64,000 bases of DNA from Bacillus mobilis (GTDB lineage: Bacteria; Bacillota; Bacilli; Bacillales; Bacillaceae_G), in NCBI RefSeq assembly GCF_001884045.1, contig NZ_MACF01000116.1:1-64000 (forward strand), in the 5' to 3' direction. A program made the translations under genes and the position numbers. Positions 19,635 through 27,944 of this stretch are shown here, one piece after another. Numbering within the stretch: position 1 is the first letter of the stretch; each line of letters begins with the position of its first letter. The notes beneath the pieces were generated by a model, which saw nothing but the letters and a program-made list of their open reading frames with translations, did no database searches and was not told the DNA's origin.

Positions 19635-19683
19635 AAAAAACGCTATTCTTTCTGTAGAATGATAGGAAAGAATAGCGTTTTTG
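19635..19683 (+). terminator. Strong terminator after the fucosidase gene
   Basis: AAAAAACGCTATTCTTTC pairs with GAAAGAATAGCGTTTTT around a 12-base loop. It marks the right end of the fucose island. Confidence 0.9.
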
Positions 19684-19829
19684 TATGTGTATTTTTACAT
19701 TTGATGTATGTTACTTATTTGTTAGAGGAATTCAAGACGTCTTATCTAAAGTATTATATAAAGTTATATTTTTTGCCTACAGCTCGTAAATAACCGATAA
19801 AGTGATTTTTAACGATGAGGTGTTCAAAA

Positions 19830-20429
19830 ATGAAAATACAAATTGTATTGTTTGATGGTTTTGGAGAACTTGTCTCCTTTGCACCTTTTGAAGTACTGAA
19901 AAGAGCAATTGAAGAAGGGGCTCCGTTTACAGTCGAATTCGTAGCAAGTGAACAAAAACAAGAGGTTACTACTTCGTTTGGAGTGACGATTACACTACAT
20001 GATTTTTTACGAATGGATAATCGCCCAGATTTGTTAATTGTACCTGGTGGTGGTTGGAATCATAAAGCTGAACATGGAGTGCGAAAGGAAGCTGAGCTTG
20101 GTATTTTAACTAAAATAATTAGAGAGATGCATAATGAAGGAACGATTGTTGCGGGAGTTTGTACTGGAGGTATGTTACTAGCTGCATCCGGTATAGTGAA
20201 TGGTAAAAAGGCGACAATGCATCATTTGGCGCAGAGTGAAATGAGTGAATATGGAGCAGAGCTTCTTCCTTACAGAATTGTAGATCAAGGAAATGTTATT
20301 ACTGCAAGAGGAGTTACTTCAGGAGTTGACTTAGGACTTTGGATTACGGAAAGGTTCGCAAGTCCTAAAATTGCAGCTGCTGTTGAATATAGAATGGAAT
20401 ACGAGCGGCGAGGTGTTGTTTGGAAGTGA
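19830..20429 (+). CDS. DJ-1/PfpI family protein
   Basis: 199 residues with the class I glutamine-amidotransferase-like fold. The nucleophile elbow is GVCTGGMLLAASGI, the conserved acidic residue lies in VLFDGFGELVSFAPFEVL, and an LIVPGGGWNHKAE loop is present. It is closest in pattern to isonitrile-hydratase/ThiJ-like members rather than to the chaperone Hsp31. Catalytic role and substrate unknown. SD GAGGTG at 19817-19822 picks the ATG at 19830 over 19815. Apparently monocistronic, followed by a terminator and a bcr1 repeat. Confidence 0.85.
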   Translation: MKIQIVLFDGFGELVSFAPFEVLKRAIEEGAPFTVEFVASEQKQEVTTSFGVTITLHDFLRMDNRPDLLIVPGGGWNHKAEHGVRKEAELGILTKIIREMHNEGTIVAGVCTGGMLLAASGIVNGKKATMHHLAQSEMSEYGAELLPYRIVDQGNVITARGVTSGVDLGLWITERFASPKIAAAVEYRMEYERRGVVWK

Positions 20430-20463
20430 TTTGACTGTAATCATAGTTTTACAGATTTTAAAG

Positions 20464-20496
20464 AAAAAAAGCCTACTTGTATGAGTGGGCTCTTTC
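20464..20496 (+). terminator. Terminator hairpin after the DJ-1/PfpI gene
   Basis: AAAGCCTACT/GAGTGGGCTCTTT stem of the recurring hairpin family. It runs directly into the TTTAT border of a bcr1 repeat. Confidence 0.7.
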
Positions 20497-20497
20497 G

Positions 20498-20622
20498 TTT
20501 ATCCCGCGTTAACGGACAGTAGAACTCCCACTTCAAAATTCAGTTGGAGCAAAGAAGTTAGGTGGGAGTCGGGCTGTCCGTAAACGTCCGATTGGTGAGG
20601 GCTGATTAAAGTTTCACTTTAT
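20498..20622 (+). repeat. bcr1 repeat, short variant
   Basis: TTTAT borders at 20498-20502 and 20618-20622. It contains the bcr1 core CCCACTTCAAAATTCAG...GTTAGGTGGGAGTCGGGC...GTCCGATTGGTGAGGGCTGAT and the terminal TTTCACTTTAT. The second hairpin (ATCAGTGGGG/CCCCCACTGAT) seen in the other three copies is absent, so it is about 125 instead of about 157 bp. Confidence 0.85.
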
Positions 20623-20736
20623 ATACTACTACTTTTTACAGTAATATCCTTTCCGAAAGAGCATAGAATGGATCATGTATTTTGTTTTATAGTGATAATG
20701 ATTTTTATTATATATTTATAAATTAGTAAAAAGTAG

Positions 20737-20765
20737 TTTACAAATTTGCATCCGGATTATATAAT
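20737..20765 (+). promoter_or_regulatory. SigA-type promoter of mntABC
   Basis: TTTACA (20737-20742), 17-base spacer, TATAAT (20760-20765). Start expected near 20772, just before the MntR box. Confidence 0.7.
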
Positions 20766-20782
20766 TTGACTCATATAAAAAA

Positions 20783-20798
20783 GTTTCCTTAAGGCAAC
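20783..20798 (+). promoter_or_regulatory. MntR box
   Basis: GTTTCCTTAAGGCAAC is, on the opposite strand, GTTGCCTTAAGGAAAC, which differs from the B. subtilis MntR box TTTGCCTTAAGGAAAC in one position. Manganese-loaded MntR bound here would block transcription. A second partial copy (GTTGCCTTGGTGCAAA) is at 20842-20857. Confidence 0.85.
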
Positions 20799-20899
20799 TT
20801 AAGTGCGGATTTCCATTCGCATTATATTTTTTTGTTTAAAAGTTGCCTTGGTGCAAAATAATTATATATACGAAAAAAAGAAAGGGGAATGCATAAAAA

Positions 20900-21649
20900 A
20901 TGGATGAGGCTATAATTGTCAAAGATTTGTTTGTATCTTATCAAGGGAATCAAGTAGTTCAAAATGTTTCCTTCGATATTGAAAAAGGAAAACTCGTTGG
21001 AATTATTGGTCCAAACGGTGCAGGGAAATCTACTTTAATGAAAGCTGTTTTAGATTTGATTCCGAATGATAAGGGATATATTCGAATTCTTGGAGAGGAT
21101 ATTCGAAGTGTTAGGAAGTGTGTTGCGTATGTACCGCAAAGAAGTGATATAGATTGGGATTTTCCGATAACAGTTATAGATGTGGTGCTAATCGGAACAT
21201 ATCCATCTTTAGGGATGATGAAAAGACCGAAGAAAGGGCAGCGGGATTGGGCATTTGAGTGCCTCAAAAAAGTTGGAATGGAAGAGTTTAAAAATCGCCA
21301 AATTGGTGAGCTTTCAGGTGGACAACAACAACGTGTCTTTTTAGCGAGAGCTTTAGCGCAAAAGGCGGAAATCTTCTTCTTAGATGAACCGTTTGTTGGA
21401 ATAGATGTAACAAGTGAAGAGACCATTATTAAAATTCTTAGAGAATTACGTACAGAAGGGAAAACGATTGTTGTTGTACATCACGACCTAAGTAAAGCAG
21501 AGTCTTATTTTGATAAATTACTATTATTGAATAAGAGCTTAATTCATTACGGAGAAGTAAGGCAAGTATTAGAACCAACTGTTATGTCAAAAGCATATGT
21601 AAATCATGGCATATTGTTTAATAATGCAGCGGAGGTACATTCATCATGA
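20900..21649 (+). CDS. mntB: Manganese ABC transporter ATPase
   Basis: 249 residues. Walker A GPNGAGKST, signature LSGGQQQR and Walker B EIFFLDEPFVGID, of the metal-uptake (ZnuC/TroB/MntB) ATPase class. It powers the Mn2+ importer encoded with the two genes that follow; its end overlaps the permease start by four bases (ATGA). An MntR box in the leader points to manganese rather than zinc as the substrate. SD AAAGGGG precedes ATG. Confidence 0.93.
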   Translation: MDEAIIVKDLFVSYQGNQVVQNVSFDIEKGKLVGIIGPNGAGKSTLMKAVLDLIPNDKGYIRILGEDIRSVRKCVAYVPQRSDIDWDFPITVIDVVLIGTYPSLGMMKRPKKGQRDWAFECLKKVGMEEFKNRQIGELSGGQQQRVFLARALAQKAEIFFLDEPFVGIDVTSEETIIKILRELRTEGKTIVVVHHDLSKAESYFDKLLLLNKSLIHYGEVRQVLEPTVMSKAYVNHGILFNNAAEVHSS

Positions 21650-22512
21650 AGATTGTAGAATTTATAGATGCATTAATGCAGTACGGTTTTCTGCAGAAAG
21701 CGTTATTAACTTCCGTTATGGTAGGAGTTATTTGCGGTGTAATTGGATGTTTTATTATTTTACGAGGCATGGCATTAATGGGTGATGCAATCTCACATGC
21801 TGTTCTTCCCGGAGTAGCGCTTTCTTATATGATTGGTATGAACTATTTTATAGGGGCTGTTTTAACTGGTGTTATTACTGCAGTTGGAATTGGGTTTGTA
21901 AGTCAAAACAGTCGAATTAAGCATGATATGGCGATAGGGATTATGTTTACATCTGTTTTTGCCGTAGGGATTATTTTAATTACCTTTATGAAGAGTAGTT
22001 CTGATTTGTATCATATTTTATTCGGGAATGTCCTGTCAGTTCGTTCTTCTGATATGTGGATGACACTTATTATCGGAGTAGTCATTATTGGGCTTGTGAT
22101 GTTGTTTTATAAAGAATTACTCGTATCCACTTTTGATCCAACGATGGCGCAAAGTTACGGATTACCAAACAAATGGATTCATTACGGCTTAATGATTCTA
22201 CTTACAATGGTTACAGTAGCGTCGCTTCAAACTGTAGGAATTATTTTAGTTGTCGCTATGCTTATTACACCAGCGGCTACAGCGTATTTATTAACAAATC
22301 GTTTATGGGTCATGATTTATTTAGCTGCAGGTATTGGTGCACTTTCATCTGTAGTAGGGCTATATTTTAGTTTCTCTTATAATCTTGCTTCAGGTGCAAC
22401 AATTGTTCTTGTCGCAACATTCTTGTTCGCATTAGCATTCTTTTTCTCACCGTCACAAGGTTTGTTTTGGAGAGCTATCAAAATTAGAAAAAATAGAGCA
22501 GAGTTGTCATAA
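21646..22512 (+). CDS. mntC: Manganese ABC transporter permease
   Basis: 288 residues with eight or nine membrane segments, ABC-3 family (PF00950). Typical segments are LRGMALMGDAISHAVLPGVALSY, HDMAIGIMFTSVFAVGIIL and VASLQTVGIILVVAMLITPAATAYLLT. Only one permease gene is present (B. subtilis has two), so the transporter probably uses a homodimer. It is translationally coupled to the ATPase gene and followed 18 bases later by the binding protein gene. Confidence 0.93.
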   Translation: MKIVEFIDALMQYGFLQKALLTSVMVGVICGVIGCFIILRGMALMGDAISHAVLPGVALSYMIGMNYFIGAVLTGVITAVGIGFVSQNSRIKHDMAIGIMFTSVFAVGIILITFMKSSSDLYHILFGNVLSVRSSDMWMTLIIGVVIIGLVMLFYKELLVSTFDPTMAQSYGLPNKWIHYGLMILLTMVTVASLQTVGIILVVAMLITPAATAYLLTNRLWVMIYLAAGIGALSSVVGLYFSFSYNLASGATIVLVATFLFALAFFFSPSQGLFWRAIKIRKNRAELS

Positions 22513-22529
22513 TTGATTGGAGGATAAAG

Positions 22530-23465
22530 ATGAAATTTAAAAATGTTTTATTATCGATACTTTGTATTTTCGTATTTGCATTAACAGCGTGTTCGAGTAA
22601 CACCAATGGAAAAGAAGAGGGCAGTGGAAAATTAAAAGTTGTAACTACATACTCCATTATATATGATATGGTGAAGCAAATTGGTGGAGATAAAGTTGAG
22701 ATTCATAGTCTTGTTCCGATTGGAGCTAACCCGCATGAATATGATCCACTACCAAAAGATGTTATGAAAATGACAGATGCAGATATGGTATTTTACAATG
22801 GGCTAAACCTAGAAGAAGGCGGAGCATGGTTTAAAAAACTATTAAAAACGGCAAATAAATCAGAAAAAGATGCACCTGTTTATAAAGTAAGTGAAGGTGT
22901 AGAAGCTATTTACTTAGAAACAAAAGGATTAGAAAAAGAACCAGACCCACATGCATGGATGAATATTAAAAACGGTATTGCATATGCTGAAAATGTGAAA
23001 AAGGCATTAATTAAAGAAGAACCTAAAAATAAAGAGTTCTATACTAAAAATGCCGACAAGTATGTAGCAGATCTTCAAAAGTTACACGATGAGACAGTGA
23101 ATAGAATGCATCAAATTCCTGAAGAAAAACGTTTCTTAATCTCTAGTGAAGGTGCTTTTAAATACTTTGGAAAAGCATATGATATGAAGACGGGATACAT
23201 TTGGGAAATTAACTCAGAAAACCAAGGTACGCCAGACCAAATTAGAGATGTTGTAAGTGTAATTCAAACAAACAAAGTGCCAGCGTTATTTGTTGAAACA
23301 AGTGTAGATCGACGTAGCATGGAAACTGTTTCAAAAGAAACAAACGTGCCGATTGCAGGGACAATTTTTACAGACTCACTAGGTAAATCAGGTGAGGATG
23401 GAGATACGTATTTGAAAATGATGAAATGGAATATAGATACAATTATTAATGGGTTACAAAAGTAA
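22530..23465 (+). CDS. mntA: Manganese-binding lipoprotein of the ABC importer
   Basis: 311 residues. Lipobox LTAC with a lipidated Cys at about 21, then a cluster A-I metal-binding protein. Ligand motifs are PIGANPHEYDPLP (His), DPHAWMN (His), a Glu in SSEGAFKYFG and the Asp in FTDSLGKSG, as in TroA/PsaA/MntA. The orthologous MntA of B. anthracis is a known surface lipoprotein needed for Mn uptake and virulence (family knowledge). It ends the MntR-controlled operon; a bcr1 repeat follows. Confidence 0.92.
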   Translation: MKFKNVLLSILCIFVFALTACSSNTNGKEEGSGKLKVVTTYSIIYDMVKQIGGDKVEIHSLVPIGANPHEYDPLPKDVMKMTDADMVFYNGLNLEEGGAWFKKLLKTANKSEKDAPVYKVSEGVEAIYLETKGLEKEPDPHAWMNIKNGIAYAENVKKALIKEEPKNKEFYTKNADKYVADLQKLHDETVNRMHQIPEEKRFLISSEGAFKYFGKAYDMKTGYIWEINSENQGTPDQIRDVVSVIQTNKVPALFVETSVDRRSMETVSKETNVPIAGTIFTDSLGKSGEDGDTYLKMMKWNIDTIINGLQK

Positions 23466-23482
23466 AATCTAGCTATTGAAGT

Positions 23483-23640
23483 TTTATCCCGCTTTAATGG
23501 GTAGTAAGACCCCCACCTCAAAATGCAGCGAAAGCAAAGAAGTTAGGTGGGGGTCGGGCTGCCCATTAAAGTCCGATTGGTGAGGGCTAATAATCAGTGG
23601 GGGATGAAGAAAACCCCCACTGATTAAAGTTTCACTTTAT
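23483..23640 (+). repeat. bcr1 repeat, full-length
   Basis: TTTAT at both borders (23483-23487, 23636-23640). Arms CCCGCTTTAATGGG and CCCATTAAAG, core GACCCCCACCTC...GGTGGGGGTC, and the second hairpin ATCAGTGGGG/CCCCCACTGAT. Plus orientation. Confidence 0.9.
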
Positions 23641-23646
23641 AAAATC

Positions 23647-23680
23647 AGAAAGAGCCAACTCATATGAATTGGCTCTTTCT
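23647..23680 (+). terminator. Bidirectional terminator between mntA and the response regulator
   Basis: AGAAAGAGCCAA...TTGGCTCTTTCT, with T runs usable on both strands. It sits between convergent units. Confidence 0.75.
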
Positions 23681-23701
23681 TTTATGTATCATGCTTTATT
23701 A

Positions 23702-24310
23702 TTAATTAGGCTGAATATAACCTAATTTTATTCCCTTCGTGACAGCTTCTAAAGAAGAGGAAACATTTAATTTATCAAATACGTGTTGAATGTGATTAGA
23801 GATTGTACGTTCGCTAGCGTATAACATAGAAGCAATTTCTTTGCGCTTATAGCCATCACATAGTAATTGTAAAATTTGTTTTTCACTATGAGTTAATTCT
23901 TCAATTATTTCTGTAAAGGTTGGAAAATGAAATGCGCCTTTATTAATGTCATTTAATATTTGTACCAATACTTCGGGTAAAATATTTTTATTAATAAAAC
24001 CACTCACACCTAGTTTTTGAGCTTCATACTGGTAAACGGGTAAATCATAACCGGTTAATATAACTATTTTTGTATTACATTTACTATCAAAAATCATTTT
24101 AGCTACTTCCAAACCATCTTCACTACTGATATTGCTTAAATTAATATCTAATAAGATAATATCTGGTTTAAACTGATTGATAATTGTAATGACATTTTCG
24201 ATATTTTGTAATGAGTGAAAGGCATCTATTTCAGGATAATCTTCTAAGGCTATTTCCAAGCTTTTTGCAAACAAAGCGTGATCATCTATTAATAAAATGT
24301 TTATAGGAAT
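23702..24310 (-). CDS. NarL/FixJ-type response regulator (non-ATG start)
   Basis: About 202 residues if started at ATT 24310. The receiver domain begins PINILLIDDHALFAKSL with the acidic pair and phospho-acceptor Asp in DIILLDINL. The C-terminal LuxR-type helix-turn-helix is ELTHSEKQILQLLCDGYKRKEIAS...ERTISNHIQHVFDKL. No ATG/GTG/TTG is available ahead of IDD: the first TTG (24274) would cut off the essential acidic pair, so ATT (24310) or ATA (24304) after SD AAAGGAG is preferred. It overlaps the kinase 3' end by about 29 bases. It probably regulates the adjacent ABC exporter. Confidence 0.8.
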   Translation of the reverse strand: MPINILLIDDHALFAKSLEIALEDYPEIDAFHSLQNIENVITIINQFKPDIILLDINLSNISSEDGLEVAKMIFDSKCNTKIVILTGYDLPVYQYEAQKLGVSGFINKNILPEVLVQILNDINKGAFHFPTFTEIIEELTHSEKQILQLLCDGYKRKEIASMLYASERTISNHIQHVFDKLNVSSSLEAVTKGIKLGYIQPN

Positions 24311-25871
24311 CGTCTCCTTTCATCGGAATAAAAATAGTAATGCATAAACCAGAAGGATTACTATTTGAAATGGTCATTTCACCATTTAATAAAAGTAGCT
24401 GTTCTTTAATTGAATTCAATCCTTTATGACCATTTAGAATGTCTGCTTCGGTAGTTGTTAAACCTTTACCATCATCTTTTACAATAAGTCTTATTTCACC
24501 ATTTTGTTGTGTTAAATCTACATGTATCTGTGAACAATTTGAATGTTTGAATGCATTCGTTATTAGTTCTTTTAAAATTCGATATATGACAAGCTGATAG
24601 GGTTCTACTAAAAATAAGTCGTCATTACACTTAAAGGATATATTAACATGTTTCATTTCAAATTTTTTTTGTATCATTTTGAGTAAATTACGATAATTTT
24701 CTTTTAATGTAAGTGTTTTTAATAGAGTTGGATGATACTCTTGCATTTCAATGCGTATTGTATGACTTAAGTGGTCCAGTGCCGCTACAATCATGTCATG
24801 AATTTCTTTTTTGTTAGATTTGTTCATCATATTTTTAACAGCTAATATGTCTTGTAGTATTTCATCGTGTAAATAATTAGAAAATCCACTTTTTAATTGT
24901 TCTTCTTTCACTATTTGTACTAAGTTATGAACATAAGAACTGTCTGGTAAAGTTTTTAATTCTTTTGTATTCAAATTTGAGATAGTGTTTTTTGTGTCTT
25001 GAAATAATAATGTGAAATAAAGCTGAACGAACCAAATAATTGTATGTATAAAAATGAAATAAGTTATCATATTAAATTGAAATAGTACCCCGAGTACACT
25101 CATAAAAATAAAAATACATAAAAACATAAAAGTAATTGCGCCTTTTTTTAAGGGGAAATACTGTTTCATAGACATATGATTTTTAAAAGCTATTGCATGA
25201 ATACTAAATAAGGGAAACAAAATTATTATGTACCATCCTAAATTATTTACGTATTCGGGACTCTTTCCAAATAACGTAACATATACGATAAAAGGAACGA
25301 TAAGAATTGCAGTAGATTTAAGTAAATGCTTTTTTTCACTTTTACAAACAAATTGTATTCGTTTGTAATGTTGCAGGAACAGAAAAATAATACAACTAAC
25401 ACTAATAAGCCATTGAAATGAAAATAGAATAGAAAATATTCTATCGTTTATGAAATATACGCTTAATGTTAGTAAACATGTAACTCGTAAAATCCAATCC
25501 TTTTCTTTTTTATAACTATAAATAGAATCTTGGAAAAAGAATAGGAGTATAAATTGCACGATGTTATATAGAATCAAGACACTCAGTAGTGTACTGAACG
25601 TACGAAAAATCTGTTCATCATTTAGTGTAAGTAAAAACTGCCAAGAAGTAAAAAGTAGTAAACTCGAAAACTGTGATAATAGAGTATTGTTTTTTAAATT
25701 GATAAAACTAATATATGATCCATAAATGGACATGATCGTTATAAACAGTAAAGGGAGTAATTTTGCTGTTCCTATAATATTGTTCATTGAAAATTCATAG
25801 CACAAAAAAATAATCATCCAAAGTTGATTAATTAAAATTAAAATTTGTTTTTGTTCATAGTACTTTTTCAT
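24282..25871 (-). CDS. Membrane histidine kinase, NarL/DesK-type (HisKA_3-like)
   Basis: 529 residues from ATG 25871 (SD AAAGGT seven bases before). The N-terminal ~310 residues are a multi-helix membrane region with few polar loops, suggesting intramembrane sensing. Then a HisKA_3-like box, FSNYLHDEILQDILAVKN (His in HDE), and a HATPase_c domain (ELITNAFKHSN N-box, DDGKGL, GHKGLNSIKEQL). It pairs with the response regulator that overlaps its end. It is encoded behind a BceAB-like transporter, so a peptide-antibiotic or envelope-stress role is possible but inferred. Confidence 0.85.
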   Translation of the reverse strand: MKKYYEQKQILILINQLWMIIFLCYEFSMNNIIGTAKLLPLLFITIMSIYGSYISFINLKNNTLLSQFSSLLLFTSWQFLLTLNDEQIFRTFSTLLSVLILYNIVQFILLFFFQDSIYSYKKEKDWILRVTCLLTLSVYFINDRIFSILFSFQWLISVSCIIFLFLQHYKRIQFVCKSEKKHLLKSTAILIVPFIVYVTLFGKSPEYVNNLGWYIIILFPLFSIHAIAFKNHMSMKQYFPLKKGAITFMFLCIFIFMSVLGVLFQFNMITYFIFIHTIIWFVQLYFTLLFQDTKNTISNLNTKELKTLPDSSYVHNLVQIVKEEQLKSGFSNYLHDEILQDILAVKNMMNKSNKKEIHDMIVAALDHLSHTIRIEMQEYHPTLLKTLTLKENYRNLLKMIQKKFEMKHVNISFKCNDDLFLVEPYQLVIYRILKELITNAFKHSNCSQIHVDLTQQNGEIRLIVKDDGKGLTTTEADILNGHKGLNSIKEQLLLLNGEMTISNSNPSGLCITIFIPMKGDDSYKHFINR

Positions 25872-25903
25872 AAATTCACTTACCTTTGTTAGATTACATA
25901 CAG

Positions 25904-25940
25904 ATAAAGCTGATGTTTTTTTATGTAGCATCAGCTTTAT
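25904..25940 (-). terminator. Hairpin between exporter and kinase genes
   Basis: ATAAAGCTGATG/CATCAGCTTTAT, 12-base arms. No T run follows on the minus strand, so it may attenuate or process rather than fully terminate between the transporter and two-component genes. Confidence 0.5.
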
Positions 25941-25950
25941 TTTTAAGTGT

Positions 25951-27921
25951 TTATTTTTTATTGTTAAATATAATTTTATAACATGCTCTTTTTGTTAACA
26001 AATAATAAACGATATATACAACAGTAAAAATGATTACTGCGAAAAGAATTGGTAATATAAATGCACTACTTTTTCCTAATAGGTCATCCATTAACGCGGT
26101 TTTATAGGCAACTAATGCAAAAATGCTATGTGCTAATCCTATTATGTAAGGAATGCTAAACAAGGTGAAAATCTCTTTACTTATTATTCTTTTTAGCTTC
26201 TTCTTGTTATAGCCCATTCTATTTAAGATAATAAATTCATTTTTATTTGACATCATACTTGAAAGGTTATGGAAATAGAGAATACTGCCTGTTGCAATAA
26301 AGAAAATGATAGTAACGAAACTAATGAGCAAGAACGTTGAGCTATTTTGCTGAATAATATAATCATTTTTTTGGTAACTGCTTGTAAAATACATATTATT
26401 TTTAAATAGTGGGGCTAAGTTTTCATAAACTGCTTCATTATTCCTCATATCTTTTCCATTAAAACTCACTATCGTTTTTTCAGGTAGCCCTAAAGTTTTT
26501 ATTTCTTTATACAGTTGATCCGAGATAATAAGTGTTCCTACACTATTTGCAAATCCAATGGGATTAAGTAATGTAGTGTCTTTTACTTTAACGTCTATAT
26601 TAGTTGTAGGGGGGAAGTTTAAAGTATATATTTTCCCTTTAGCTAGGTCTTCTTTTTCAGGGCGATATTTTACTAGGATGCTTTCATTTTGAGCTAAAGT
26701 ATTAAATTCTACATTTTTATCTTGAACATTTATTAACCTTCTGTAATCAGACTCAGAGATAAGATCAAATCCGTGCTCCTTTTTTATACTATATTCTTTT
26801 GGTAAACTCTCAGAATTAGATTTCACGTTAATAATGGTTGTTTCTGTATAGTTTATACTTTCTTTACCGACAGTTTTTTGTACAATTTGTAGTGCTTTAT
26901 TGGCTACTTCTTTATCTTCTAATGGAAATTCAATAGCTGAAGGTACGATACGTTCTGTAGCGACAACTGGATAGTAAAGTGTCAGTAGAGTAGAACTGAA
27001 AATAGCTAAAGTTCCAGCGGTTAATAAGGTTAACAAAATTAATGTTTTTGCTTTTGAACGAATTTTAAATATAAAGTTTGGGACGACAATAATATTGGAT
27101 TCTTTATAAAACCATATTTTATTTTTCTTCAGCTTTTGAATCGCATATGGTAAAAAAGAGTGAATAAAGAAGATCGTCCCTAATATGACACTGAACATTG
27201 TTAAGAGTGCAATTGGTGAAAAGCCAATTGTTTTCCACAAGGATTTCATGCCCCGTGTAATATCGATAGCTAAGAAATAGCCAATTAAAATTAAAAATAA
27301 TCCTAGTAGTGAAAAAGCTGTATTAATTTTCAACTTATTTTCTTCCTTTTGTTCCATACGTACTAAAGTTAGTAAGGAACTTTTTCGAAGGATAATCCAA
27401 TTTGATAAAGATAAAACAAAAAGAACAGCAAAGATAAAAATAAAGGTGAATAGTACTGCATCAAGGTTAATAAATGGTACTTTAGAAGTATCTATTTGTA
27501 ATTTTAATATTTTAATTATCACTCCTACAATTCCTTTATGAGCAATAGCACCAAAAATAATTCCTAAAAGTAGGGCAGCAAAGCAAATTATAATATTTTC
27601 AAAAGTTAACAGTTTTAGCATCGTTGATTTTCTATATCCTAAAAGGGAGTAAATGCCGAGTTCGTTCATTCTTTTTTTCATAAAAAATGTATTAGAATAT
27701 GACATATAGAATAGTACAAATGCCATAACAAAGATCGCCACCGTTTTGGACATTGTTTCTACTCTACCGTCAGACGAAATTTTTTCCATAACAATGTCGT
27801 TCATGGAAAAAGAGATAAAGGAGAAAAACACCATCAATACAAAAGCTACTGAAATAAAATAGAATGAATAGAAGGAGAAGTTATTTTTTAAATTCTTTTT
27901 TGCGATTGTAAATAATCCCAC
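25951..27921 (-). CDS. BceB/FtsX-like ABC permease
   Basis: 656 residues with the layout of bacitracin-type (BceB, YtsD) exporter permeases: one N-terminal membrane helix, groups of helices, a large extracellular domain of about 200 residues (roughly 310-520), then three C-terminal helices. Two FtsX domains fit the start KNLKNNFSFYSFYFISVAF and the end. GTG start at 27921, eight bases after AAAGGAAG. It follows the ATPase gene by 23 bases. Such transporters remove or sense cell-wall-active peptides. The partner two-component system here is NarL-type rather than BceRS. Confidence 0.88.
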   Translation of the reverse strand: MGLFTIAKKNLKNNFSFYSFYFISVAFVLMVFFSFISFSMNDIVMEKISSDGRVETMSKTVAIFVMAFVLFYMSYSNTFFMKKRMNELGIYSLLGYRKSTMLKLLTFENIIICFAALLLGIIFGAIAHKGIVGVIIKILKLQIDTSKVPFINLDAVLFTFIFIFAVLFVLSLSNWIILRKSSLLTLVRMEQKEENKLKINTAFSLLGLFLILIGYFLAIDITRGMKSLWKTIGFSPIALLTMFSVILGTIFFIHSFLPYAIQKLKKNKIWFYKESNIIVVPNFIFKIRSKAKTLILLTLLTAGTLAIFSSTLLTLYYPVVATERIVPSAIEFPLEDKEVANKALQIVQKTVGKESINYTETTIINVKSNSESLPKEYSIKKEHGFDLISESDYRRLINVQDKNVEFNTLAQNESILVKYRPEKEDLAKGKIYTLNFPPTTNIDVKVKDTTLLNPIGFANSVGTLIISDQLYKEIKTLGLPEKTIVSFNGKDMRNNEAVYENLAPLFKNNMYFTSSYQKNDYIIQQNSSTFLLISFVTIIFFIATGSILYFHNLSSMMSNKNEFIILNRMGYNKKKLKRIISKEIFTLFSIPYIIGLAHSIFALVAYKTALMDDLLGKSSAFILPILFAVIIFTVVYIVYYLLTKRACYKIIFNNKK

Positions 27922-27944
27922 AGTTCAATCTTCCTTTCATTTTT

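Noticed and set aside
20959-21426. 155-codon minus-strand frame inside the manganese ATPase gene
   Set aside because: Mirror of conserved ABC motifs on the other strand; no start signal or family.
23483-23640. CRISPR-like or tRNA-like structure in the G/C-run repeats
   Set aside because: Matches the bcr1 repeat in borders, length and hairpins; copies are dispersed, not arrayed.
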